From positions 1 to 11,165 of the forward strand of contig CAMXTM010000040.1 in assembly GCA_947246775.1 (NCBI GenBank): a stretch of DNA of 11,165 nt, given 5' to 3'. Source of the stretch: an uncultured Clostridium sp. GTDB taxonomy: Bacteria > Bacillota > Clostridia > Lachnospirales > Anaerotignaceae. The translations under genes and the position numbers were made by a program. The notes below the pieces were generated by a model that was not told the origin of the DNA, made no database searches, and worked only from the letters and a program-made list of their open reading frames with translations. Below are positions 1-8,141 of this stretch, in pieces (the stretch's first letter is position 1; every line of letters starts with the position of its first letter).

Positions 1-217
1 AATGGAGCAAGAGGAGCTATTGCAAAAAATACCAGCATCAAAAGGAGAAGATGGTAGAAAAGTTTATTTGAGCATTACTCAAAAAGGGGTTGCTGCTTTG
101 GAGGAGAGAGAACAGAAAACATTGCAATTTTACATAGAATATTGCAATAGTCTTTCTGAGGAGCAAAGAGAAGATTTAGAAATCGGGATAGAAAAGCTAA
201 GTCATATATTAAAATAA
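1..217 (+). CDS. MarR-family transcriptional regulator, C-terminal part (5' end outside window)
   Basis: The reading frame is open from the left edge of the window, so only the last ~71 residues are visible and the true start lies upstream. The segment DGRKVYLSITQKG matches the wing of the MarR winged-helix domain (pattern D-x-R-x-hydrophobic-x-L-T-x-x-G). It is followed by a long amphipathic helix and a C-terminal SEEQREDLEIGIEKL helix, which is the usual MarR dimerisation end. The recognition helix is not in the window. The gene ends 38 bp before the efflux adaptor gene on the same strand, with no terminator between them, so it is probably the first gene of the efflux operon and its local repressor. 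That role is inferred from position. MarR proteins commonly control neighbouring drug pumps, and the inducing ligand cannot be read from this fragment. Confidence 0.85.
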   Translation, partial: MEQEELLQKIPASKGEDGRKVYLSITQKGVAALEEREQKTLQFYIEYCNSLSEEQREDLEIGIEKLSHILK

Positions 218-223
218 ATGATA

Positions 224-233
224 TTGTATACAA
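224..233. promoter_or_regulatory. Candidate MarR operator (perfect 10-bp palindrome)
   Basis: TTGTATACAA is its own reverse complement. It sits in the 38-bp gap between the regulator gene and the adaptor gene, just upstream of the adaptor's ribosome-binding site. Short AT-rich palindromes of this kind are typical MarR-dimer targets. A site here could act as an internal roadblock or second operator. No convincing sigma-A promoter is visible in the gap, so this is only a candidate. Confidence 0.35.
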
Positions 234-255
234 CTTATTAAGGAGGAGCTATCAT

Positions 256-1656
256 ATGAAAAAGAATTATACAGCCATTTTGACAGCATTGGCGCTAACA
301 ATGTCATTGGTTGGCTGCAAGGCAAAAACGGAGGAGATTATACCAGAAGAACCAGAAGAAACAGCACGTGCGATAGAAGTGATGACAGTTTATAATGAAT
401 CTATTGCAAGTGAGTATACCTATTCTGGAAAAGTAGCAGAAAATCAGCAAGCAAATGTGCTTAGTACAGTAGGGGGAAAAGTAGCGCAGACGAATTTTGA
501 TATTGGAGATAAAGTATCAAAGGGAGCAGTAATGTTTCGTATGGATACAACCGATGTAGAAAACCAAATCAATGTATTGAGAGCGTCTTTGACTGCGATA
601 GAAGCAAGTATTACTTCTGCGAAGACCAATTTGGAATTGGTAAATGGTGCTACAATGCAGTCTCAAATCAATGCTTCTAAAAATGCTTTAGATAATGCAA
701 AATTAAATTTAGATAATGTTACAACAAATTATGAAAATAATAAGGTACTTTTTGAGGCAGGGATTTTATCACAGACAGAAATGGACCAAATACAGCTTGC
801 CTATGATAATGCGCAAATGTCTTATGCGCAAGCAGAGCAAAATTATGATTTAGTAGCAAACCAAATGCCAGCAGAAAACCAAAGAAAAGCAGAAGATGCT
901 TATAATTCTGCGGTAGCACAAAAGGCATCAATTGAAGCACAAATTAAAAGTGCGCAGAAAACAATCGGAGATGCCACTGTAACAGCACCAATTTCTGGTG
1001 TCATTACAGCAAAAAATGTAGTGGCAGGGGCGGTACTTTCTCAAGCAGGTCCAGCCTATACCATTACCGATATTAGCAAAGTAAAAATTAATGTAGCAGT
1101 AACACAGCAAGTCATCAATACTTTGACAGTAGGTCAGCAAGTAGATGTTGTGCTTTCTGCGGTTTCTGAAGAACCATTTCAGGCAACGATTACAACAATC
1201 AATCCTGTAGCAAATGAGCAGGGTACTTTTGATGTAGAAGTAGAATTAAATAATGCAAATGGCGTGCTAAAAGTAGGTATGCTGGGAGAGGTTTCCTTTA
1301 CAAAAGAAAGTGCAGATAATACCATTGTTTTGCCAAGAAGTTGTGTGATTGAAAAAGATGGAGAAATTTATGTATACATAGAAGAAAATGGTAGAGCAAA
1401 AAAAGTATTGGTTACAACAGGTATTGATACAGGAGAAAATATACAAATTACAAGTGGACTGGAAGAAGGCATGAATGTTGTAACAAGAGGACAGACCTAT
1501 CTTTCTGATGGTGAGCTAGTTGAGATTGCTACAGATATTGCTAGTGATGTGGTAGATGAATATACAGATATGATAGAAGAACAATTACCAGATGAAAAAC
1601 AGCAAAATGAGACAGAGGAACTGCAAACAGAAAGCGATTCCAAAAAGGAGGAGTAA
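256..1656 (+). CDS. RND efflux periplasmic-type adaptor subunit (HlyD/AcrA-like membrane-fusion protein), lipoprotein
   Basis: This 466-residue protein is the adaptor of a tripartite-type RND pump, here tethered to the outer face of the single membrane. The N-terminus is a lipoprotein signal: MKKN, a hydrophobic stretch, then lipobox LVGC with lipidated Cys21. Residues ~57-100 and ~238-270 are the two halves of the lipoyl-like (barrel-sandwich) domain, the second half starting near TVTAPISGVI. Between them, residues ~101-237 form a long Ala/Gln/Asn-rich coiled-coil hairpin. A beta-barrel follows (~275-350), then the membrane-proximal domain (~355-425, including LPRSCVIEKDGEIYVYI). The tail is acidic and low-complexity. 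The start is set by AGGAGG at 241-246, ten nucleotides before the ATG. The permease gene follows after 3 bp, and its ribosome-binding site lies inside this gene's last codons, so the two are almost certainly co-translated. No outer-membrane channel gene is present, as expected in a monoderm. Confidence 0.93.
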   Translation: MKKNYTAILTALALTMSLVGCKAKTEEIIPEEPEETARAIEVMTVYNESIASEYTYSGKVAENQQANVLSTVGGKVAQTNFDIGDKVSKGAVMFRMDTTDVENQINVLRASLTAIEASITSAKTNLELVNGATMQSQINASKNALDNAKLNLDNVTTNYENNKVLFEAGILSQTEMDQIQLAYDNAQMSYAQAEQNYDLVANQMPAENQRKAEDAYNSAVAQKASIEAQIKSAQKTIGDATVTAPISGVITAKNVVAGAVLSQAGPAYTITDISKVKINVAVTQQVINTLTVGQQVDVVLSAVSEEPFQATITTINPVANEQGTFDVEVELNNANGVLKVGMLGEVSFTKESADNTIVLPRSCVIEKDGEIYVYIEENGRAKKVLVTTGIDTGENIQITSGLEEGMNVVTRGQTYLSDGELVEIATDIASDVVDEYTDMIEEQLPDEKQQNETEELQTESDSKKEE

Positions 1657-1659
1657 AGA

Positions 1660-4600
1660 ATGGGTTCTTTATCAAAAATATCCATACTTCGTCCTGTCAC
1701 GACAGTTATGGTACTGTTAATGGTTATATTGGGCGGTATATTGGGCTATAGTGGACTAGGTTTGGCACTGATGCCTAGCATGGACTTACCTATAGCAATT
1801 GTTGCTACAACTTATGTTGGCGCTGGTCCAAATGAAATAGAATCATTAATTTCAAAACCAATAGAAGAATCATTGGCTTCTATTAGTAATATAGATACGG
1901 TTATGTCAATATCATCTTCTAATAGTTCTATCGTATTGGCACAATTTCAAGATGGTACTGATATTGATATGGCAGCAATTGATATGCGAGAAAAGATAGA
2001 TATGATAAAAGGTTCGTTGCCAGATGATGCCAATGACCCTATGGTTTTAAAAATGGACATCAATGCACAGCCAATTTATGTTGGTGTTACAAGTGACAAC
2101 TTGGACTTGGCACAATTAAATGATTTATTAGATGAAAACATTGTAAACCGTTTGGAAAGAATAGATGGTGTATCTTCTGTAGCACTTTCTGGCGGTGATG
2201 AAAACGAAATACAAATCACATTAAATCCAGATAAAATGGACGGTTATGGTTTAAGTGCGCCACAGTTGGCACAAGCACTTGCAGCAGAAAACTTAAATTT
2301 ACCATCTGGTAGCATTTCTCAAGGTGACAGTAAATTGCAAGTTAGAACAATGGGAGAATTTAAGTCATTAGATGATATTAGAAATGTTATGATTACAACA
2401 GGCACAGGCGCAGTCATGCCATTAAGCGACATTGCGCAAGTAGAAGAAGTGGTAAAAGAAAGAAGTGCCTATACACTTATCAATGGAAAACAGGGTATAT
2501 TGATTTCGATTGATAAAAACTCTACTGCAAACGTGGTAGAAGTCAGTGATACCATTACAGCAGAATTAAATAAGATTGAGAAAGAATATCCAGAAATGGA
2601 TATATTGAAGTTGACAGATACCGCAGAATATATCAAACTGTCTATCAATAATGTAACACAGACAGCATTTCAAAGTGCGATTATTGCGGTTATTGTATTA
2701 TTTTTGTTTTTGAGAAATCCAACAACATCATTGATTATCGGTGTATCTATCCCAACCTCTATATTGGCAACATTTGGCTTAATGTATTTAAGTGGTATGT
2801 CATTAAATGTTATTTCTATGGGTGGTATTACGATTGGTATTGGTATGCTTGTAGATAACTCGGTTGTTGTTATGGACAATGTGTTTAAATATTGGGATAA
2901 AGGCTATTCCGCTAAAGAGGCGGCAATGATAGGTTCAAAAGAAATTGGTATGGCTGTTGCAGCATCTACCTTGACAACAGTAGCCGTATTTTTGCCATTG
3001 ACCTTTGTGGAGGGTACAATTGGTCAGTTGTTTAAGGATTTGTCTTTTACAATCTGTTTTGCACTTCTTGCCTCATTGATTGTGTCTTTGACCTTTGTGC
3101 CTATGGCTTGCGCTCAGCTTTTAAATAGGAGAGAAAAAAAGAAAAAGACAAGAAAAGGTTTACTTACAAAAATATTAGATGTTTGGGGAAAAGGACTAGA
3201 AAAATTAGATTCCTTTTATAGAAAAGTGCTTGTTTGGGTACTTCGCCATAAAAAAAGAACAATGATACTTGTAGTAGCTTGTTTTATCGCTACATTAGCT
3301 TGTGCGCCACTTGCTGGTTTTGACTTTATGCCAGAAACAGACGAAGGTTCTGCTTCCATATCAATAGAACTTCCAAAAGGTTCTAAATTGGAAGATACAC
3401 AACAAATTACAAATCAGGTAGTAGATAAAATCAAATCTATACCAGAAATCGATTATTACTATGGTATGGTTGGTTCTGGAATGGTTTCAAGTGGTACAGA
3501 CTCTTCTACGGTTATGGTTAGTTTGGTAGAGTTGGAGCAAAGAAGTAGAAGTACAGACGAAGTTTGTGATGAAATGAAAGAACTACTTTCTGGCATTGCA
3601 GGGGCAGATATTACAATTAGTGCTTCTAGTAGTGCTATGGGTTCTATGGGTGGTTCTGATATATCCTTTAATATAACAGGTTATGATTCTGATACATTGA
3701 GAGAAATTGAAAATGAAGTAGTAGATATTCTTTCTGCAATACCAGGATTGGTTGATGTAGAGGGTTCTTCAGAAGACGTTGTACCAGAAGCACGTGTTGT
3801 ATTGGATAGAAAAAAAGCGTCACAGTATGGTATTACAACATCTTCCCTTGCAAGTACCTTAAATACAGCAGTTTCTGGCTCTGTGGCAACACAGTATAAA
3901 GTAAATGATGATGAAATTGATGTTAGAATACGATATGACCAAGAAAAGATGAATTATATTACAGACTTGAGTAATATTACCATACGTTCTAATACAGGTG
4001 CGTCAATTCCATTAACAGAAGTAGCAAATGTAGAAATTGTAGATGGAACATTGCAAATCAATAGAGAAAACCAAAAAACTTATGTGAGTGTCAATGCAAA
4101 TACAGATGGTATTGATACAAGCACAGCACAAAAATTAATTGATGAAAAATTAAAAGCATATCCTTTCCCAGAGGGTTATGAGTATGAATATGGTGGTACA
4201 ACAGAACAAATGCAAGAAGCATTTGCAAAACTGTTGTTAGTATTGGTTGTAGCGATTGTATTGGTATATATGATTATGGCATCACAGTTTGAGTCATTGA
4301 TATATCCTACTATAGTAATGTTCTCTATGCCTTTGGCAATTACAGGTGGTATCTTTGGGCTTTTGGTAACAGGAAATACGATTACCGTTACGTCATTTAT
4401 GGGCTTTATTATGTTAGTTGGTATGGTTGTTAATAACGCTATCGTGTTGGTTGACTATACGAACCAGTTAAGAGAAAGAGGATTAGAATGTTTTGATGCT
4501 TTGGTAGAGGCAGGTCCTAGCCGTTTAAGACCAATTTTGATGACAACCTTGACAACTATTATTGGTATGCTTCCTATGGCACTGGGCGCAGGGGAAGGTA

Positions 4601-4917
4601 CAGAAACACAGAGACCTATGGCAATTACGATTATCTTTGGTATGGCAATTTCTACAATTGTAACATTGATATTGATACCAGTGCTGTATTTGGGTATTAC
4701 AAACTTTAGGAATAAGTTGAGAAGAAAAAAACCACCAAAAGATATAGATAGTGGAGATGGAGAGGAACAAGACTATACAAAATTTAATAGCACTATCAAA
4801 ATACCAGAAGATAAAGTACACCCAGATACAAGAGATGATAAATATAGAAAAGAAAAAGAAAAAAAGAAAAGAAATAAAAAAGCGCCTGTAACCGATGGCG
4901 GAGGTGCTGAAATATGA
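1660..4917 (+). CDS. RND-superfamily efflux permease (AcrB/HAE1-like)
   Basis: This 1085-residue inner-membrane pump is normal length for the family plus a tail. It shows the duplicated RND layout: TM1 at ~10-32, a large extracytoplasmic loop, TM2-TM6 at ~337-485, TM7 near 530-550 ending in FDFMPETDEG, a second loop, and TM8-TM12 at ~865-1015. TM4 carries the proton-relay position in GIGMLVDNS (Asp399, Asn400), where AcrB has a double Asp. TM10 has VVNNAIVLVDY. As I recall, DN and NN at these sites are usual in Gram-positive and Bacteroidetes relatives, so they do not argue for inactivity. The last ~65 residues are a highly charged Lys/Glu-rich cytoplasmic tail not found in AcrB. The start follows AAGGAGGAG at ~1645-1653. 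The gene partners the adaptor immediately upstream. Substrate is unknown: drugs, detergents or metals are possible. Its stop overlaps the PII start (ATGA). Confidence 0.94.
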   Translation: MGSLSKISILRPVTTVMVLLMVILGGILGYSGLGLALMPSMDLPIAIVATTYVGAGPNEIESLISKPIEESLASISNIDTVMSISSSNSSIVLAQFQDGTDIDMAAIDMREKIDMIKGSLPDDANDPMVLKMDINAQPIYVGVTSDNLDLAQLNDLLDENIVNRLERIDGVSSVALSGGDENEIQITLNPDKMDGYGLSAPQLAQALAAENLNLPSGSISQGDSKLQVRTMGEFKSLDDIRNVMITTGTGAVMPLSDIAQVEEVVKERSAYTLINGKQGILISIDKNSTANVVEVSDTITAELNKIEKEYPEMDILKLTDTAEYIKLSINNVTQTAFQSAIIAVIVLFLFLRNPTTSLIIGVSIPTSILATFGLMYLSGMSLNVISMGGITIGIGMLVDNSVVVMDNVFKYWDKGYSAKEAAMIGSKEIGMAVAASTLTTVAVFLPLTFVEGTIGQLFKDLSFTICFALLASLIVSLTFVPMACAQLLNRREKKKKTRKGLLTKILDVWGKGLEKLDSFYRKVLVWVLRHKKRTMILVVACFIATLACAPLAGFDFMPETDEGSASISIELPKGSKLEDTQQITNQVVDKIKSIPEIDYYYGMVGSGMVSSGTDSSTVMVSLVELEQRSRSTDEVCDEMKELLSGIAGADITISASSSAMGSMGGSDISFNITGYDSDTLREIENEVVDILSAIPGLVDVEGSSEDVVPEARVVLDRKKASQYGITTSSLASTLNTAVSGSVATQYKVNDDEIDVRIRYDQEKMNYITDLSNITIRSNTGASIPLTEVANVEIVDGTLQINRENQKTYVSVNANTDGIDTSTAQKLIDEKLKAYPFPEGYEYEYGGTTEQMQEAFAKLLLVLVVAIVLVYMIMASQFESLIYPTIVMFSMPLAITGGIFGLLVTGNTITVTSFMGFIMLVGMVVNNAIVLVDYTNQLRERGLECFDALVEAGPSRLRPILMTTLTTIIGMLPMALGAGEGTETQRPMAITIIFGMAISTIVTLILIPVLYLGITNFRNKLRRKKPPKDIDSGDGEEQDYTKFNSTIKIPEDKVHPDTRDDKYRKEKEKKKRNKKAPVTDGGGAEI

Positions 4918-5217
4918 AAAAGTTAGAAATTATTATACGACGTGTGTGCTACTGGCATTATGATTTCTAATATAGCAGGTTATGGACAAAATGAAGGATA
5001 TGTACAAAAATATAGAGGAAAAGAGTGTACCTTTCAGACGGTCAGAAAAATAAAATTAGAAATGGTAGTGAGAGATGAACAAGTAGGACCTATGGTGCAA
5101 GTAGTTATGGACTTGGCAAGAACAGGAAAACCTGGTGATGGTAGAATCTATGTATATGATGTAAGTGAAGTCATACGAATACGCACAGGAGAAAGAGGTG
5201 CTGATGCACTAGAATAA
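4914..5217 (+). pseudogene. PII-family nitrogen/metabolite signalling protein, frameshifted with an internal deletion
   Basis: A well-placed GGAGGT (4900-4905) precedes ATG 4914, which overlaps the permease stop as ATGA. It encodes MKKLEIIIR, the first beta strand of PII proteins, then reads nonsense and stops at 4968-4970. The rest of a PII protein continues in another frame from about 4942: VCATGIMISN, T-loop region (YVQKYRGKEC), KIKLEMVV, B-loop TGKPGDGRIYV and C-loop VIRIRTGERG. Compared with E. coli GlnB, residues 10-22 (first helix) are absent. That is 39 nt expected with one C left (4941), so about 38 nt are lost and the frame shifts. GTG 4942 and ATG 4960 have no ribosome-binding site and would yield a protein without beta-1 and alpha-1. 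GlnB Tyr51 is Cys, and Gln39 aligns with Asn. Nucleotide-binding B- and C-loops look conserved. An automatic annotation would probably call a 91-residue PII protein at 4942-5217. Confidence 0.75.
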
Positions 5218-5232
5218 AAAATAGATTGCAAT

Positions 5233-5275
5233 AAAAAACCACAGTAGTACAAAAGCGTGCTACTGTGGTTTTTTT
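5233..5275. terminator. Bidirectional intrinsic terminator between convergent efflux and trp operons
   Basis: A GC-containing stem, CCACAGTAG (5239-5247) with CTACTGTGG (5260-5268), is extended toward the loop by three more pairs including one wobble. The apical loop is AAAAGC. A six-A tract lies on the left and a seven-T tract on the right, so the hairpin works as a terminator in either direction. It serves both the plus-strand PII gene end and the minus-strand trpA end, which lies only a few bases away. Confidence 0.92.
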
Positions 5276-5278
5276 ATA

Positions 5279-6025
5279 TCATAATATCGCTTGTTTCATT
5301 TCTCTAACATAATCTGTAACGTGTTTTACACAGCCTTTTCCGTATTTTTCACAAATTTTAACAATAGCAGAGTCAACAATAATACCATCTGCTTGTTTTG
5401 CTATTTCTTTTGCTTGCTCTGGTGTAGAAATATTAAAATTGATAGCACAAGGAATCGCTTGCGCTTTTTTCACTAATTCTACCATAGCAGAAGTTTTTTG
5501 TATATCACAAGGTGAAATGCAGTATATAAAACCGTCTGCTTCTTTGGCAATCATAGAGATTCTTTCATGAGATGTAGGTGCAATCATAGAAATGAAATCT
5601 ATGTTAAATTGTTTGCAAAGTGGCAAAAATTCTAATTTTTCTTCAAAAGGCAGGTCAGGTAATATGAAGCCATCAATGCCTAATTCTGCTGCTTTGCTAA
5701 TAAATTTTTCAGAGCCATAGCTAAATACGACATTGGCATAGGTCATAAAAGCAATAGGAATACTTGATTTTTGCCTTATTTTTTGTACCATGTCAAATAT
5801 TTTATCTGTTGTGACGCCAGCTGTCAGCGCTCTTAAATTTGCTGCTTGTATAGTAGGACCTTCTGCAGTAGGGTCAGAAAAAGGAATCCCTAATATTATT
5901 AAATCTGCGCCTGCTTCTTCCATAGCATATACAAGCTGTTCTGTCACATCTAAAGAGGGGTCACCGCAGGTAATAAATGGGATAAATGCCTTGCCGTTTT
6001 CAAATGCTTTTTTAATATTACTCAT
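5279..6025 (-). CDS. trpA: Tryptophan synthase alpha subunit (TrpA) with a rewritten active site
   Basis: This TIM-barrel protein normally cleaves indole-3-glycerol phosphate and passes indole to TrpB. ATG 6025 gives 248 residues beginning [17 protein letters not shown], preceded by a G-run; it overlaps the trpB stop by 8 nt (ATGAGTAA), so translation is coupled. An upstream in-frame start at 6076 would only add sequence that overlaps trpB. The fold is clear: [52 protein letters not shown]. Key Salmonella residues differ, however. Glu49 is Ile44 and Asp60 is Glu55. The loop-6 SGVTG segment is replaced by PCDIQKT and is about seven residues shorter. Phosphate-holding Gly211 and Gly213 are Asn196 and Asn198, and Gly234 is Asp218. 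Asp56, which contacts TrpB, is kept as Asp51, and Tyr175 as Tyr168. The frame is intact. Catalysis of the usual reaction is doubtful; a role as TrpB partner is possible. Confidence 0.93.
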   Translation of the reverse strand: MSNIKKAFENGKAFIPFITCGDPSLDVTEQLVYAMEEAGADLIILGIPFSDPTAEGPTIQAANLRALTAGVTTDKIFDMVQKIRQKSSIPIAFMTYANVVFSYGSEKFISKAAELGIDGFILPDLPFEEKLEFLPLCKQFNIDFISMIAPTSHERISMIAKEADGFIYCISPCDIQKTSAMVELVKKAQAIPCAINFNISTPEQAKEIAKQADGIIVDSAIVKICEKYGKGCVKHVTDYVREMKQAIL

Positions 6026-7202
6026 GAATGTTTTCCCCCCTATAATTTGCAACAGATACACAATCTTTGTCACCACGTCCAGAAAGATTGATTACAATAA
6101 TTTTGTCTTTGCCCATATTAGGTGCAATTTTCATAGCGTGCGCTACAGCATGAGCGCTTTCTAAGGCGGGTATAATGCCCTCTATACGAGAAAGATATTC
6201 AAAGGCATCAACTGCTTCATCGTCTGTAATAGGTACATATTCTGCCCTGCCACTGTCATATAACCAAGCGTGTTCTGGACCAATACCTGGATAATCTAAT
6301 CCCGCAGAAATAGAGTATACAGGTGCAATTTGACCATAGTTGTCTTGACAGAAATAGGACTTCATGCCATGAAAAATGCCAAGTCTTCCTGTAGCGATGG
6401 TTGCAGCAGTTTCTGCTGTGTTAACACCTCTGCCTGCCGCTTCACAGCCTATCAATTTTACAGATTTGTCTTCTATAAAGTGATAAAAAGCGCCCATAGC
6501 ATTAGAACCACCACCAACACAAGCCATTACAACATCAGGAAGTCTGCCCTCTATTTCAAGCATTTGCTGTTTGATTTCTTTTGAAATGACAGCTTGAAAA
6601 TCTCTTACAATTGTAGGGAAAGGGTGAGGCCCCATAACAGAACCTAATACATAATGAGTATCATCAATGCGGTTTGTCCATTCTCTCATAGTTTCAGAAA
6701 CGGCATCTTTTAATGTAGCTGTGCCTGAGGTCACAGGGTGTACTTTTGCACCTAAAAGACGCATTTTATAGACATTTAGTGCTTGACGTTCTGTGTCTTC
6801 TTTTCCCATAAATACTTCACATTCCATGCCCATTAGTGCGGCTGCGGTAGCGGTTGCAACACCATGCTGCCCTGCACCAGTTTCTGCAATGACACGAGTT
6901 TTGCCCATCTTTTTGGCTAAGAGCGTTTGTCCTAATACATTATTGATTTTGTGTGAGCCAGTGTGATTTAAATCTTCTCTTTTTAAATAAATTTTTGCGC
7001 CACCTAATTTTTCTGTTAAATGCTGCGCATAGTATAAATGGGAAGGCCTTCCAGTATAATTTTGGAATAAGTCTGATAATTCTTTTTGAAACTGCGCATC
7101 ATTTTTATATTTGTTGTAAGCCTGTTCTAGTTCTATGATGGCGTTCATGAGTGTTTCGGGGATATACTGACCACCATGCACACCAAAGCGTCCTTTCGAC
7201 AT
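6018..7202 (-). CDS. trpB: Tryptophan synthase beta subunit (TrpB)
   Basis: This 394-residue, PLP-dependent enzyme condenses indole with L-serine to make L-tryptophan. It is a standard-length TrpB1-type sequence. The PLP lysine is Lys85 in [11 protein letters not shown], the catalytic Glu is Glu107 in [11 protein letters not shown], and the phosphate-binding loop is GGGSN at 230-234. The COMM region, [14 protein letters not shown] (Asp303) and LSGRGDKD (Ser374) are all present. Lys165 in GTATLKDA corresponds to Salmonella Lys167, which pairs with alpha-subunit Asp56. So the alpha-beta communication path looks intact on this side even though the alpha active site does not. The start ATG is preceded by GGAGAG. 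The gene lies 35 bp after trpC and overlaps trpA by 8 nt. Confidence 0.97.
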   Translation of the reverse strand: MSKGRFGVHGGQYIPETLMNAIIELEQAYNKYKNDAQFQKELSDLFQNYTGRPSHLYYAQHLTEKLGGAKIYLKREDLNHTGSHKINNVLGQTLLAKKMGKTRVIAETGAGQHGVATATAAALMGMECEVFMGKEDTERQALNVYKMRLLGAKVHPVTSGTATLKDAVSETMREWTNRIDDTHYVLGSVMGPHPFPTIVRDFQAVISKEIKQQMLEIEGRLPDVVMACVGGGSNAMGAFYHFIEDKSVKLIGCEAAGRGVNTAETAATIATGRLGIFHGMKSYFCQDNYGQIAPVYSISAGLDYPGIGPEHAWLYDSGRAEYVPITDDEAVDAFEYLSRIEGIIPALESAHAVAHAMKIAPNMGKDKIIVINLSGRGDKDCVSVANYRGENIHE

Positions 7203-7237
7203 TTTATCTCTCCTTTATTAAAACAGTTTGTTTATTA

Positions 7238-8032
7238 TTATTTTTGTATATCTCCACGTAATAATTGTAATGTTTTTGCTTTGTCTTCTGCTCTCATAAG
7301 TGCTTCGCCTACTAATACTGCATTTGTACCAATTTCTTTGAGTTTTACAACATCTTCTGGTGTCTGTATTCCACTTTCAGAAACAAAAATACAATTATCT
7401 GGTACCATGCTTCTAAGTTGCTGACTGTGTGTCATATCAATATGGAAAGATTCTAAATCTCTGTTGTTTATGCCGATTATTTTTGCACCAACTTCAACCG
7501 CTTTTTTGACTTCTTCTGCTGTACGAGCCTCAACTAATGCAGAAAGTCCTAAACTGTGGGCAAGCTCTAAATATTCTTCTAATTGACCTTCTTTTAAAAT
7601 AGAGCAAATCAGTAATATAGCAGATGCACCTAATACTTTTGCTTCATAAATCATGTATTCAGAAACAGTAAAGTCTTTTCTTAATACAGGAATAGAAACA
7701 TTTTGAGCAATTTGTTTTAAATAGTCATCTTTGCCTAAAAAGTAGTAAGGTTCAGTTAAACAAGAAATGGCATTTGCACCAGCTTTTTCATATTGTTTTG
7801 CAATATCTAAAAAGTCAAATTCTTCAGCAATAACGCCTTTAGATGGAGATGCTTTTTTGACTTCACAAATAAAAGCCATTTCTTTTGTCTGCAATGCTTT
7901 GTAAAATGGGAAACCAGTGTTACAATCCATTGCTTCTGCTTTTTGTTTGAGTTCTGCGAGTGGATAAATTCTTTGTGCTTCTGTAATTCTTGTTCTAGTT
8001 GTTTTTACAATTACTTCTAAAATATTTTCCAT
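7238..8032 (-). CDS. trpC: Indole-3-glycerol-phosphate synthase (TrpC)
   Basis: This 264-residue (beta/alpha)8-barrel enzyme converts carboxyphenylamino-deoxyribulose phosphate to indole-3-glycerol phosphate, the step before tryptophan synthase. Expected catalytic residues are all visible: Glu57 and Lys59 in CEVKKASPSKG, Lys119 in VLRKDF, Glu168 in ALVEA, Asn189 in GINNRDL, and Glu219-Ser220 in SESGI. The protein is monofunctional, with no TrpF domain attached. I chose ATG 8032 because GAGGTGAT lies six bases upstream; an alternative GTG at 8041 would sit inside that ribosome-binding site. It is the first gene after the T-box leader and the head of a trpC-trpB-trpA unit. trpE, trpG, trpD and trpF are not in the window, so they must lie elsewhere or be absent. 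Confidence 0.97.
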   Translation of the reverse strand: MENILEVIVKTTRTRITEAQRIYPLAELKQKAEAMDCNTGFPFYKALQTKEMAFICEVKKASPSKGVIAEEFDFLDIAKQYEKAGANAISCLTEPYYFLGKDDYLKQIAQNVSIPVLRKDFTVSEYMIYEAKVLGASAILLICSILKEGQLEEYLELAHSLGLSALVEARTAEEVKKAVEVGAKIIGINNRDLESFHIDMTHSQQLRSMVPDNCIFVSESGIQTPEDVVKLKEIGTNAVLVGEALMRAEDKAKTLQLLRGDIQK

Positions 8033-8105
8033 ATATATCACCTCATTAGTATATTTTTTAAAGCAAATAGATTGCTTTTAATCGTATTTTGAAATAGAAG
8101 CAAAT

Positions 8106-8141
8106 AAAAAAACGCCCATGACAATAAAATTGTCAAGGGCG
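8106..8141 (-). terminator. T-box leader terminator hairpin
   Basis: On the minus strand, CGCCC-T-TGACAAT pairs with ATTGTCA-T-GGGCG around a three-base loop with one T-T mismatch, and is followed by seven T residues (A-run 8106-8112 on the plus strand). It lies directly after the T-box core and about 75 bp before trpC. This is the regulated attenuator of the leader. Confidence 0.92.

Noticed and set aside
2854..2859. Asp-Asn in place of Asp-Asp in permease TM4 as a sign of a dead pump
   Set aside because: The VDNS pattern is, as I recall, widespread in this branch of RND permeases, and the first Asp is retained.
4914..4970. Programmed ribosomal frameshifting to rescue the PII gene
   Set aside because: There is no slippery heptamer or downstream stimulator at 4935-4945, and a frameshift would still leave the first helix missing. 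A deletion explains both facts.
6026..6076. N-terminal extension of TrpA from the upstream ATG
   Set aside because: The extra 17 residues lie wholly within the trpB coding end and precede the normal TrpA N-terminus. ATG 6025 has the overlap and spacing typical of trpB-trpA coupling.
5790..6164. Plus-strand open frame of 124 codons opposite trpA and trpB
   Set aside because: It is antisense to two well-conserved genes and has no ribosome-binding site or family resemblance.
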